Positions 1 to 11,247 of a DNA stretch of 64,000 bases are shown piece after piece (within the stretch, counting starts at the first letter, position 1; each line of letters begins with the position of its first letter). The DNA lies in assembly GCA_009599575.1 (NCBI GenBank), contig VWND01000076.1, positions 372,001 to 436,000 on the forward strand, written 5' to 3'. The DNA is from Blumeriella jaapii (Eukaryota > Ascomycota > Leotiomycetes > Helotiales > Drepanopezizaceae). Made by a program: the position numbers and the translations under genes. Under the pieces are notes generated by a model. It worked only from the letters and a program-made list of their open reading frames with translations. It did no database searches and was not told the origin of the DNA.

Positions 1-336
1 GAACAATTAAAGCAGATATATATTTGACCCCAGCAGATACCAAACACAAGAACCATTAACTAGCTTCCGAACCAACTTGTAAAAGCTTACAAAACGCCAG
101 GAACTACGCAGTCGCAGAGAAGGATGTCGAGAACGCCGCTACGCATTCAACAAGCACTTCTCTCATCCGCTACCGAATCAATCTCGCCCCAACGTTGGAC
201 TTTGCTTCTCAGGCTGAGAGGGCACATAGCTGCGATCGTTATCCACTCCCAATTCATGCGGCCCGCTCGGAGAGGAGCTTCTCTGGACACTATCAAGGAT
301 CAGCAATTGTGCCACCGCTAAGTAACGGGGACCAAC
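1..336. other. Window edge, no gene seen
   Basis: Short open frames at 124-404 have no recognisable family and lie opposite or just beyond the 3' end of the next gene. They are most simply the 3' flank of the cupredoxin-like gene. A strong donor-like GTGAGT overlaps that gene's stop, so a further 3' exon could lie here; I could not identify one. Confidence 0.4.
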
Positions 337-1546
337 TCACCCCCCACCCACTCCAACCGGATCGTATAGTGGTCCATCTTCCAACGTCACTCCCGGCCCC
401 GTGATTAACGGACTAGCAGTCCTCGCGGGCTTCGCCATCCCATTCCCATTCACACCCAAACCTAGATTGCCAAACTCTCCCCCCTCGTCCACTGGTGGAC
501 TTCTCGATCTATACCTCTCATCCTCCCCACCACGGTAAATCCCCAGCGCCGAATACCGCTGCGGCTCGACATCTAGATGCGGAGACTTCGTGTAAGCGGC
601 CGAAGAAGCCATGGATGCATGTCCCGGACCAGGAATGTACGAAGGAGGCGGGAGCGACGAGCGATGATCGCGATGGAGAAACTCGCCTATCGTTCTCTGA
701 CGTCCGCAGAGGTAGACCAGCGCTCCTCCGAGAAGGAGGACCGCTGCACCACCGATCGAGATGCCAGCAATGGCGCCTGGTGAGAGAGCCGGGTGAGAGC
801 TCGAGGCCGAGGCAGCGGGTGTTGATGTCGTAGCTGCAGAAGAAGACGACGTCGGGGAGGGAGCGGCCGGGGACTTGATTTCGGGCGGGAAGCCTTCCCC
901 GGGACTGAAGGCTATGGTTGCGTTGTGCGCGTAGAGCTCTTGAATGGCAAGGGTGTGGGTGGAGTTTGGATTCACGACGCCAATCATGCCATCTTCACAG
1001 GCACCGGGAGCTGAGCAGTAGAAGAACATGGGTTCCGTATCGTTGATCAACAGGCGATATAAAGGGGGCTTTCGTCACTTAGCATTGCGGAGTCTTGGGA
1101 TCGGGGACGCTACTCACGTCGGAGGTCACGACATTTATAGGTTCGAAGCCGCTCCAAAAACCTACCTTGCCTGCTCCAGTAAGTTCGTAGGGAAAACATG
1201 GGTTTTTGAAATCGGCCCGCGCGACTGAATGATTGAGAGGATAGAAGCGGAATTCTTGATTGATCAGTACATTCTCCACAAGGGACTCGGCACATTGGCT
1301 CACCGATAATGTCTCCCACTGCTGCCCTCAAGGTATCAGGGGTGAAGTGATGTCCTGTCTACCTGGTGTGAGTACAACCTTAAGGATCCAAGCTGCTCAA
1401 ATACTTACAGCTCCAACGTTGACAGAATGGGTAGCGGCAGCAGCACTTGAAGTCGAGGATGGAGACGAGCCAGCCTGTGCATACACCCAACCGGGAAAAA
1501 CAATGAAAACACACAGTTCTACCAACGACAACATCTTTGCGATCAT
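337..1546 (-). CDS. Cupredoxin-like serine-rich protein with C-terminal membrane anchor
   Basis: Four exons read in phase: about 1546-1409, then a short exon near 1353-1302, one near 1258-1114, and a last exon from about 1070 to 337. The start at 1546 gives an N-terminal hydrophobic signal sequence (MLSLVELCVFIVFPGW). A plastocyanin-like module follows: SVNVGATGHHFTPDT, then AAVGDII, FRFYPLNHSV with a candidate copper-ligand His, an NPCFP segment, and the FFYCSAPG segment with a candidate ligand Cys. After a Ser/Thr/Ala/Pro-rich stalk there is one transmembrane helix (AGISIGGAAVLLLGGALVYL) and a charged tail of about 110 residues. Fungal 'extracellular serine-rich' proteins share this architecture. 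No substrate is known and copper binding is unproven. It probably sits at the cell surface or in the wall. The 3' end is the least certain part. Confidence 0.78.
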
Positions 1547-2544
1547 CTCGAAACAGTACCAGGGGTATGTCAAGTGCGGGCGTGTCTGGAATATAAGGAT
1601 GACGAACGGAAAGAGTAATTTCAGTATATCAGCCCATGAAAACAATCGTCCTGGACGGCGAGGTGAAGCCCGGACATGGGGAACGAGGTACTCCAGGGTA
1701 TCTGTTCGTGGCCTTCAAAGGATGTGGTCCCTTTGTCCAACATGCTGATGATCTGGTGGGCGCAGGCCTTTGTTTGGCTCCTGGTGCTAAGCGAGCCATA
1801 CATCACGACATCAGCAAGCCGAGGGTTCAGCCGTCCTCATGCACGGCGAGTATGAGTTAGGGACGAGATTGGATGTTTCTACACACAGCAATGGAGAGAC
1901 GCAGCCTTGATCCCGATAAACATAGTGCAGGATGGTGTGCAGAGGAAATTGCAGAATTTAACACACTGAGGATAAGATTTGGATATCGAGCGGCATCCCG
2001 AAAAAATGTGTTATCATTACGGGAGCACTAACGTGGTCCGGAATGCGCGTACAACATCAACTTCTGCAAACATCTGTGTCCAATTGGTAAGCTGATCGAT
2101 ACGTTGCGTACTCAAGTAGCATGAGCTTATATGGGAAAACATCACTGTTTAGGATCTTTTTAAGAATGCCAAAGCGAAGTGACGAACATGATGAAAGGGC
2201 TCTATTGAGATCATGCCCCTTGGCCATGGGTATGATCGTTGCCCAACTGCTACCAAACCCTAAGCCCACAACATTTCAATTCTTCGGATTGCAGTACCAA
2301 AGCCTAAGCGGAACACTGGCGTGTACGCCGGATGAACGGCTGTTGCAGAGTCAGCCACGTGGGCAGAGACATGGTAAGGATACATCAGTGTCATACAGAG
2401 TTACGCAGACAGTTGCGTTTGCTATCCTGCAAAAGCACGAGCATCCGCAGCCCCTGCATGAGGATGGGTTTCCTCTGACTTCTTGGATAGCGGTTCATCT
2501 TAAGTGAAATGCATCCTTGCAATTCGGTAACTTATGCTTGTGAT
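1547..2544. other. Intergenic, about 1 kb, no supported gene
   Basis: An open frame at 2121-2507 (+) encodes 128 residues with no recognisable motif and a composition unlike the neighbouring genes. I treat it as chance. The stretch should contain the promoter of the cupredoxin-like gene and the 3' UTR of the THOC5 gene. Confidence 0.4.
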
Positions 2545-3338
2545 TCAAAGAACCTTTTCTGGAAACCAAATCGAGTCAGTAATAATTTCCACAACCACGC
2601 CGCCATGTGGGATGGCTGGAACGAGACGGAATATCTAGAGCCAACAGTGCAGCCAACTTACCAAACGTTTTCAGGATCGGATTTGCAGCATCAATGAACT
2701 TCTCCAGGTCCTTGTCTAGATTCGCCAGATCAACCTTACGTTGCTTATTTCCCGCCTGCAACGCCATCTTTTTCTTCAACAGCTCCTGTCTCTGATTCTC
2801 GAGGACTTGACGATCTGTAAATTCATGCTCGATCCGCGCAAGCATTAATTCGTTCTCATCTAAGGTGGCGTGTTCCGGGAACTGGGAGAGAAAGACTTCG
2901 ACGGGGATCAAGGGAAGTTCAGCGTATTTGTGACTATACACCCATTAGCTACTATGAATTATGAGCCGGAGCACAACATGTAGTTTACTCAAAGGATTCG
3001 CAAGCAGCAATCTCGCCCTGAAGGTGCCGTTGCTCATAGTACAGATTCTGCAATTGCAAGTGCAGCTTGTCAACCTCTTGACGTGCCTCCGCAGTCATGG
3101 CTTTTGTCTCCCGCGCATTGACGTGCGCATCTCTATGCAGGCCTCTCAACTGCGATAGGTATGTAAGGAGGAGCTTCTGCTGCTTCGAGACCTCCAGTTG
3201 GAAGTCGCGGGAGGGGGAATCGGCTGCGGGTTGGGAAGAGACAAAGTCGAGGAGCTTTATGGCTTGTTCTTGAGCTTGTGCGGAGGTCTCCAGGGCCAGT
3301 TTGAGACCAGGGTCGGTGACTATGTCGTCAATTGTCAT
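2545..3338 (-). CDS. THOC5: THO complex subunit 5 (Fms-interacting protein family)
   Basis: THO couples transcription to mRNP assembly and export in the nucleus. Exons are 3338-2989, 2933-2662 and, as proposed here, a 14-nt last exon 2558-2545; together they close to 211 residues. The start MTIDDIVTDP at 3338 is preferred over an upstream in-frame Met because the residues before it look like 5' UTR. The protein is mostly helical: residues about 60-115 contain ETKAMTAEARQEVDKLHLQLQ and the family-typical NLYYEQRHLQGEI. The junction reads CESFDHKYAELPLIPVEVFL, matching the THOC5 'PLIP' segment. A coiled coil (RQELLKKKMALQAGN) follows. The length is shorter than animal THOC5 but usual for filamentous fungi. 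If the third exon is wrong, the frame instead runs on through the donor for about 25 more residues. Confidence 0.82.
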
Positions 3339-3682
3339 GGTGGCTTTGGTGTTCGGTGAGATTCTCGATGTAAAGAGGGTGGGGGGAAGGGTTCTATGGG
3401 GGAGCTTAGTTGTCAGCCTCGTCGCGTCACGATCACGTGTATATCCGCTAAAAGGCATTGAAACTATAGCGCGTACTTAGGCATTGCTGCGGGAATCACA
3501 CGGACTACATGAGCGTTTTTGGCCGTCAGATTTGTTGATGTTACGGCTCCAAACACACGAACAGCTTCCCAGCGCAGCAATTCGTCTCTCGTGATATCTT
3601 ATTGTAGCCATCACCACTCCTGACGCCCACTCAAATAACCTTACTCCAGACAAGACACAGAAACTCCGTAAGATCAATGGGC
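3339..3682. other. Intergenic spacer between condensin 3' end and THOC5 5' end
   Basis: 344 bp holding the promoter of THOC5 and the terminator region of the condensin gene, both on the minus strand. A CACGTG E-box-like core lies near 3433. No coding content is recognised. Confidence 0.4.
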
Positions 3683-6600
3683 TCAGCCTCCTACCGTGAT
3701 CTCAGCCGTGTGATCCTTCCTAATATCCAACTCCATCAAGCCCTCTTGTTTCTCAATGACCAGGCCCTTTTCATTAGCCAAATGCAACAGGCAAATGAAA
3801 CAATAACTCGTCGAAATATCATTCATCGCCTGTCTGGGGTAGACACTCTGTAGATTTTGCATCACAGAGGTAAACTTCAGACAGCCATTGTCACCCTTCA
3901 TTGGTTCCGGTTGGGGAGTAGGTAACCTTCCGGGCGTTTGTGATGGTAAGGTCTCCAATGAGTTAGCGATTGATCATTCGGATCGAAGCGAAACAGCTTA
4001 CCTCAAGAGCATCAATGCCCATGCCCTTCCATAACTCCTCCTTCAGTCTCCGAACATCTACCTTCTTTGCAACACGAGCATACTGCACGTATTCAGGTCT
4101 CGTTCTGCGACTCTGGGTAACAAGCTGGGTCCCAAAGGCCCCTTGCTCTCCTTCGGGAAGCTGTGTCAGGCCGCCACTCAAGACATTGGTGATGCCTGCT
4201 ATGCCGCCCTCCCCACGATCCTCAACTCCAGGAGAAAAGTGATCACGAGCATCGGCAAATTCGATGTCGTCCTCGTCATCCATTCCTCCTGCCATAGGTA
4301 GACCGTCATCCTGGAAGAAGTTTGCATCGTAATCACCTTGGACAGGTGCATCGTCAACCCCAGCATTTCCTTCATTCTGTGCCCAGAAAGCTTCGTCCAT
4401 TTCGCCTTCGGGAGCCTCTTCCTCCTTCCGTGGCCCGAAGTTGCTGGTCTTCATACCGAGCCCAGACCTTCGACTACCCATCCGAGCCCTCGGCTTCAAA
4501 AATAGACGCAAGAGTTGTTTGGAGTTGAAGTGTTTATCGTCCGGAAGGAGGTTCCTAGTTTTGGATTTCCAGTCTTTCTTGGGCATAGAGATGACGTTGT
4601 TCGTCGATGCTGAGATATATATAGTCTCTGCTAGACTAGCAGGAAGAGGCGAGAGAAAGTCGATTTCAAAGAGCTCCTTCTCCCTTCGTGGCTTTGTTGC
4701 AGAAGCTGGCTTGTTGATGTCCTTGATCTTCCGGATCCTCCAATGCTCAGGTCCGGCCCAGTTCTTCTGCAATGCTTCGTCGAAGTAACTCAAGATATCG
4801 TCGTGACCGCCTTGAATCTTTCCTCCGTGACTCAGTGACACAACATACTCGCCGGTTTCAGGGTCAAAGGTGCCAGCTCCATCCTCGCCATCACCGCCTC
4901 CTATCCCATCGTTATCAAAACCTTTTTCATGAACACGCATCCTTGTTTCGATAGCAGCATCCCGTGCCCATGCCTCGCCACCCTCACCAAATCCAGCATC
5001 AGCAGGAATATCGAAATTTCCAAGCAATCCGTCGTCGTCGTCGTCGTCAAAACCCACTGGGTTGTCATCATCGAGGAAAATTCCCGTCTTGTCACCGGTA
5101 GCCCTGGCCTCCTCGTCCGGCTTGTCCTTCTCTTGTCGCCAATCTTCGGGTGCCTTCAAGAATGGAATGTCCATTGAGCCGGACGGGTCTCCCAAATCAA
5201 AGCTCTTCAACGATGGACAGATATCCTGCTCATCCAACACGTCGAGACTCGGGAAAAATTTGGCGCCGAGAGCCGCAACGTCAATCTCGACATCTTCTTC
5301 GTCCTCTTCGAATTCCTTCGCAGTAGTCTCAGCTACAAAATCAGGCTCTACGTCTTCCTCTTCCTCTTCGATGAATTCACCCTTTCGCTGTCTGCCCTGG
5401 CCCTCCCCGGATGCATCGCCAGCATCGTCACTACTATCAAAAACAATACGACCCTGTGAATCAATTGCTAGATGGTTTAGAAGCAGGCCCTTTGCTCCTC
5501 CTTCGTCGAAGTCTGCTGAGGCTTTTTTAAATAGCGGGTCAACCGAAAATTCAAGTTCGAATTTTTTCAATTGAAGAGCTGAGAACGAGCTTGCTAGCGT
5601 TGCTTCAGATGAGCGTTGTGCCTAAATTTGCGTTAGTGGATACGTTCAGAGACCTTGTTGACAAGAACGTCAAGCCAGACGAAGCCACAGGTCGAGCAGG
5701 AGGATTGCGCTTCGATGCAAGGAAACATTGGTTGGATGCAGAACTCAGAAGTGCTTTTAGCATTTCCTCAAATTGGATTACACGTTTTTGCTTTGACGCA
5801 TTCAGAGCTATCAACATCCAGGAGAACAGGAAAGGGCGACAACATTCCCTCGTCTGCATGAGAAGCGCATATCATGACCGTTAAGCACGACCAAAATCCA
5901 GCAGAAAATAGATGCATCCGACCATACGCTCGGGGACATGAAACTCTAGAGATATCCCCACCCGAGGCTCGCATTCATTCCCGAGGCCTTGGGACCCCAC
6001 TTTTCTTCTTGTTATAGAAAAAGAGGGGGGGTAGACGGCCGGATGGCCTGAGGCAAGAACAAAATGCCAGTGAAATGACAAGCGGAAATCATGAACGTTA
6101 GACCAACAAAGATTGGCTGCGAACCATGAGCAAGCTCGATTGTTTCATGGGGAAATAGTGTCTCATTCTAGATTGCGCGAACACAGAAGTGCTTACTCGC
6201 GAGGCACCCAAAGAGAAATAGAGAGCAAAAACGATTGCACATGGACAGAGTAGGCAGACACGATTTCTTCAAGGACGAGCCCTTCGGCATATGCAACCTC
6301 GAACTTCGGAACTCGGCAAGAAAAACAGAACGGAAAAATTTAAAAAGGTAAGAAATAGACCAGACAAAAAAAAACATACAACAGCAGGTATTCGCTGGTG
6401 GTCACCCACCCAACTACTAATCTGCCGATCTGAGGCTAGTGTATGGCAGAGCGGACGGGATGCCCAATTCTCCTCAGTCTATGGTCGTATGTGGCAGAAG
6501 AACTTGTATTCGACTACCTATAGCAGTTGCACAACACGACTTGCCAAGGGGACAAGCTTGGCAAAGGCAATCATCGACTTCTTTCTTTGGCGAAAGCAAG

Positions 6601-7472
6601 AGCTTTCCTTTTTTGAAAAGACACGAGAGAACATTCTGGGCTGGACGGCAGCGACTGCAAGTTGTGACTCGCTCTTGTCTTTTGCCTCTTGACACTATCA
6701 AGCTGGTGCAACAAGAAATGCACAACCACCGAGCATCAAAGCAAAGTAAAGCACTCGGACTCACCCGCTTTTCGGTTTCTTTCTCACCACCCCATCCTCA
6801 TCCTCTACTTCCTCCTCACTGTCTTCTGCCCCCTCGCCTTCGCCCTTCTTCTTCTTGCTGTTCCCCCCATCTGCCAGGCCACTGAGGAGTTTTCCGGTCT
6901 CGGTCGCCACACTATCCACTCGGCTGGTGTAGATCTTTACACAGCCATCCAAGGTAACACTGGCTCTCTGGAAATTGACACCATCGCCTTCTTTCAAAAG
7001 TGACATGTCGTGGAAATAGTCGATCAGGGCGAAGTTCCAGGAGTTGGCCGCATTGATCTTGTTGTCCGTAGCCATCTTCATCCATTCCTCGAAATTGGCG
7101 AGCAAAGGCACACGCTTCATCGGTGTCATGGCTGTTCCGCCAACCATCATGACGCCGCCTGCGAGATCATCGGTGTCCCCCACGGTTCGGCGGGGTGTTT
7201 TGGGGTTCGAGGATGGCGACGAACTGCCGGCGCGCTCGAAAGTTGAGAGTTTGCGCATCGGAGATGCCGCGGCCTTGATCTGATTCATCTGCATGTCGTG
7301 TCGCGCATGGCGCGACTGTAAGCGCTTCGCCTTTTCCTGCACATCGTCGTTGAGAGGAATCCTGGGCTCATGTCAGAGAAGGGCCTGGGATCGCGCGGGG
7401 ACCGTACTTGACCGGTGACTTGAAAGAGGAGCCAGTACTGGCGCCACGGGGATTTTGCGCCACTCGAGGCAT
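3683..7472 (-). CDS. BRN1: Condensin complex subunit 2 (kleisin Brn1/CAP-H/Barren)
   Basis: Brn1 is the kleisin that bridges the SMC2-SMC4 heads of condensin, acting in mitotic chromosome compaction. Exon 1 (7472-7408) starts MPRVAQNPRGAS. Exon 2 (7361-6765) carries the conserved N-terminal block ANFEEWMKMATDNKINAANS and then an acidic/basic linker ending RKKPKS. A large exon (5621-4002) begins AQRSSEATLASSFSALQL and continues with KKFELEFSVDPLFKK, the Asp/Glu-rich middle and a C-terminal block. The last exon (3952-3683) ends DHTAEITVGG. Total is about 850 residues, normal for the family. Introns 1 and 4 are short, but exon 2 and the large exon are about 1.14 kb apart, and that gap contains a 5S rRNA gene. 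The GTGAGT donor after exon 2 leaves two nucleotides over while the large exon starts in phase 0, so a small exon of length 1 mod 3, or another donor, is missing from this model. Confidence 0.9.
6366..6373 (-). terminator. Oligo-T RNA polymerase III terminator of the 5S gene
   Basis: Eight consecutive A on the plus strand give T8 immediately after the 3' end of the 5S rRNA, the expected Pol III stop signal. Confidence 0.85.
6374..6492 (-). rRNA. 5S ribosomal RNA, nested in a condensin intron
   Basis: Read on the minus strand, the 119-nt segment begins ACATACGACCATAGACTGAG and ends GCTGTTGTATGT. The first nine and last nine bases pair throughout (one G-U), forming helix I. The family-typical CATCCCGTCCGCTCTGCCAT and the internal promoter block TTAGTAGTTGGGTGGGTGAC CACCAGCGAA are both present, as in dispersed 5S genes of Neurospora and relatives. 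Eight T residues follow directly, a good RNA polymerase III terminator. Length and both ends match a full-length gene, so I think it is functional rather than a relic. It lies in the same orientation as the surrounding condensin gene. Pezizomycotina usually carry dispersed 5S copies rather than one array, so a solitary copy fits. Apparent protein frames across this region should be ignored. Confidence 0.93.
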
Positions 7473-7935
7473 GATGGGTGTCGGGGATGTCGGAGTTGGC
7501 GTTGGTGTTGGTGTTGGTGTTGGTGCTCGAAGGGAAACGAAACCTCGATGTTGAACTGTGGCACGCTTTGTTTATTTCCCACCCCTCGCCCTCGCCCGCC
7601 CTCGCCCTCGCCCAGCAACGGACGCGAAGACGGTGTGGCTGGCGGTGTGTGGCTTAGCTCAGATACAGCACAGCACAGCACAGGTGCCGGCAGTATTAAT
7701 CAACAATCAATTTAGAACGACGTTACACAATGATTCGCTGCTCCCCTCTCCCCTCTCCCTCTCCCTCTCCCTCTCCCCTCCTCTTCTCCCCCTCTCCTCC
7801 CCTTCACCTCCACTCCACGCATCAGACCCGTCGCGCAACGCATTGCCTGCTCTTTCTGTGACATGAGAGCAGCATCATTCAATCAACCCCCTCTCTGCAG
7901 CATCTCCGCGCCTGTTCTTCCGCAAAATATGGGAC
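7473..7935. promoter_or_regulatory. Divergent promoter region, condensin (-) and exchanger (+)
   Basis: 463 bp between divergent start codons. It contains a GTGTTG-type short repeat near 7498-7530 and a long pyrimidine tract (repeated CTCCCT/CTCTCC) at about 7735-7815. CT-rich tracts are common just upstream of fungal transcription starts; here the tract precedes the exchanger. Confidence 0.55.
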
Positions 7936-10900
7936 ATGCGACAACCACCATCCAGGACGGTGCCGAATAGCACGTCGCGATCGATCAGGAGATTCCGGTT
8001 CCGCGCGTTCTACATAACCGTGCTGGCGCTGTCTCTCTTTGCCGTGCTGAGTCTCGTCGCGGACCAGTCTGCCAGGTATCGTCACGGCGTCCATTATGGG
8101 GCGGCGCAACGGAGAGCGCTCGCCGACTTGGACGTCAACAGGCTGGTCAAGAGGGACGAAGAGGTGAGCGAGCTCTTGAGATGGCCAGGATCGAACGCCC
8201 GGCCCTACAAATTCCCAAGCTGACCATCCGTCTGGCAGTGTCGTCTGGTCCACCACGCGCAAGATAAATGCGCCTTCATAAAAGCGAACTGTCCAGATGA
8301 AGAAGCAGGCCTCTTCTCTTACCTTTCTCTGTATTATTGTGGCCTCCAGAACGCGCAACCCGTGGCCTTCATAATCCTGTCGTCATGGCTCGCGCTGCTG
8401 TTTACAACGATCGGCATCGCTGCCTCGGACTTCTTTTGCATCAACCTCAGTACCATCGCGTCTATACTAGGAATGAGCGAGAGCATGGCGGGGGTTACGT
8501 TCCTAGCTTTCGGCAATGGAAGCCCCGATGTCTTCTCAACCTTCGCGGCCATGAGTTCCCACAGTGGGAGCCTGGCAGTTGGAGAGTTGATAGGCGCGGC
8601 AGGCTTCATTACTGCTGTCGTAGCCGGGTCGATGGCGTTGGTCCGGGAGTTTAAGGTTGGGAAAAAGACTTTCGTTCGGGACGTGGGGTTCTTCATCGCT
8701 GCCGCCAGCTTCAGCATGGTCTTCCTGGCCGATGGGGCTTTGCATTTGTGGGAATGCTGCGCCATGGTCGCATTCTACGTGTTCTACGTGATCATGGTCG
8801 TGGTGTGGCACTGGTATCTCAGTCGGAGTCGAAGGAAGCGTGAAAGGGAAGCCGCCGCCCGTGGACAATACTTGGCCCTGGCGAACGAAGAGGTAGAGGT
8901 TACCGAGGAAGCCGATGACGACGAGGAAGCCCCAGCGGGAGGTCGGCGATATAGGGACGTCGAAGACTTTGCAGCTCTGGAAGCCGGTCCGAGGGATTCT
9001 CTGCTGGGACATGATGACGAGAGCGACAATGATGGGCACGAAGGCATGCAGCTCGCAGCTGAAATGGCTAGTAGTATGCGTGTCACGAGAACGCCTGGTA
9101 CTCGCAGAAACACCATTACGCCCATCCGTCCAAGTTTAGTTGGCGCTTTGGAGTTCAGATCAGTCCTCTCCTCGCTCCAAAAGGCTCGAGGGTCATACGC
9201 AAGGCCCATTCATCTTCGTCGGTATTCAGATGATCCATCGGCCGGCCTTGTAGACCAACTTGATGGTTCAGTCACAGCCGGGAGTGAGATACGATCAGGG
9301 CGCTATACCGACAATGCATCTGATGTCGGCATCGTGCTCTTAACTGACGATGGTACATCGTCAAGGCTTGCGCCACCTTCTACTCGGACTAGAGCTGTCT
9401 CTATGAATGATGCGGCAGTCAGCACACGAACAGACCCTGCGGCGTTCAGTGTGGCGACCATTCCCCATATTGGCGTCGTTGCTGCAACTCCAACTTTTCC
9501 AACACATCTCCATCCGCCGTGTCTTCAGGTCTCAGGGGCTGAAACCACCGATTATTCACCCACGTTATCGCCACGGCCTCCGCCCTCGCCCTCATTCTCC
9601 GTGTCCCCTCCACCATCTATCGGAGAGTCGCAAGATGGTGGCTTGACTCTTTCACCTGAGCGGCCCAAGCGTGATACGCTTGCTCCGCCGGAGGAGGGGT
9701 TCCAAGGTGCAAAGCACCTCCGGGCAGAATATTTGAGAGACCGCGAACCTCACGAAGACTCTTCGCAAGATTCACCAATCATGAGATCTAGATCTATTGA
9801 GCGGCCTCGGCTACAGATACCCGGATCTTCGTCGAGAGATAGCTCTCAGTCCCGAACAATCTCACCCATCATCCAATTTCCTGATTACACGGAGTCACCT
9901 CTGCCTATGTCAGCTATTAGCTCAGCGGCTCCAAGTATAATGTTACCAGAACCAGCAATGGGGACTGACTCCGCGTACGGTAGTCACGAATTTGAATTTC
10001 ACGAAAAGCCGATTTGGTGGTGGCCGTATAAATATCTTCCGAGTCCTTATACGTTGGGATCAACTCTTTTCCCCACTCTATGTACATGGCGGGAAAAGTC
10101 GATTTGGGATAAGTTTGTTGGTGTAATATCAGCACCTAGTATTTTTCTTTTAGCAATCACCCTCCCTGTCGTGGAGTCCGAATCGCAGGACGAAGAGAAA
10201 GACGCCGCACCCGACGACGGAGCTTCATCCGTACGAGTCGCATCCCGGCGACATAGCAGTCTCGCTCCTCTCTTGATACCGGACAGCCCATCGTTGGACA
10301 ACGAGCCCGAATGGATCCGCTATCGACGGGCGACCGAGTCAAATCATTCCCGGTCGCCACGTCTCCGAGGCTATAGCGGTCACAGCACAGCTGCCGTAGC
10401 TGTTGCGGTAGAAAACAACCACCATTCCCCACACCTGCCTGAAACACCTCTCAAGCAGAGCTCGATACCCCGTAACAACGACACGCTGGCCACTGAGGTG
10501 TCGAGCGAAGATTGGAATCGCTGGCTCGTGGCAGTTCAAATCTTCACTGCCCCGTTATTCGTAGTTTTGATCATCTGGGCGAACAGTGTCGAGGGGAACG
10601 CACGACTCTTACTCCGGCTGGTCCTGTACTCCCTCCTTGGTTCTCTAATCGCCTTTGGAATTCTGGTCCTCACGACCTCGCCCACGAAACCGCCCAAGTA
10701 CCGCTTCGTCCTTTGTTTCCTCGGCTTCGTCGTTGCCATCGCCTGGATCTCTACCATTGCCAACGAAGTTGTCGGCGTCCTCAAAGCCATTGGCGTGATT
10801 CTCGGAATCTCGGATGCCATCCTCGGGCTCACCATTTTCGCCGTCGGCAATTCGCTTGGCGATTTAGTAGCAGATGTCACCGTCGCGCGTTTGGGATACC

Positions 10901-11247
10901 CCGTCATGGCTCTATCAGCTTGTTTCGGCGGTCCCATGCTCAATATCCTACTCGGAATTGGACTGAGTGGCATGTACATGACTATCACGGGCGCGAACCA
11001 CCGACATGCCAAACATCCGCACAAGAAGATCAATTACAAGCCCTACCAGATTGAAGTCAGCGGCACCCTCATGATCAGTGCCGTTACGTTGCTGATAACC
11101 CTTGTTGGACTGCTGATTGCTGTTCCGCTGAACAAATGGGTTATGAGTAGGAGAATCGGGTGGGGACTGATTGCTCTCTGGAGCTTTTCGACGGCGGTGA
11201 ATTTAGTGGTTGAGGTTAGCGGCGTGTTTGATACCAAAAGTCAATAA
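7936..11247 (+). CDS. Sodium/calcium exchanger family protein (NCLX/Ecm27-like)
   Basis: Two exons, 7936-8163 and 8239-11247, joined in phase for 1078 residues. The N-terminus has a hydrophobic anchor (FYITVLALSLFAVLSLVA). The first Na_Ca_ex domain holds the alpha-1 repeat GMSESMAGVTFLAFGNGSPD (around residues 155-175). The second holds the alpha-2 repeat AVGNSLGDLVADVTVARLGY near residue 945. Between them is a roughly 500-residue cytosolic loop rich in Ser, Pro, Asp and Arg, with acidic runs (EADDDEEAP) and many SP/TP sites, probably regulatory. The order is TM cluster, long loop, TM cluster, as in NCX/NCKX exchangers. Nearest well-known relatives are yeast Ecm27 and animal SLC8B1 (NCLX). 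It should exchange cytosolic cations across an internal membrane; the exact ions and membrane cannot be read from sequence. Confidence 0.9.

Noticed and set aside
1130..1160. B-box-like GGTTCGAAGCC suggesting a tRNA
   Set aside because: No A box or cloverleaf upstream, and the bases encode a cupredoxin exon on the other strand.
6291..6885. Plus-strand frames of 133 and 148 residues in the condensin intron
   Set aside because: They run through the antisense of the 5S rRNA gene and condensin exon 2; no family motif.
8164..8238. GTTCGATCC-like sequence in the exchanger intron as a possible tRNA
   Set aside because: No matching acceptor or anticodon arms; the segment is a normal 75-nt intron.
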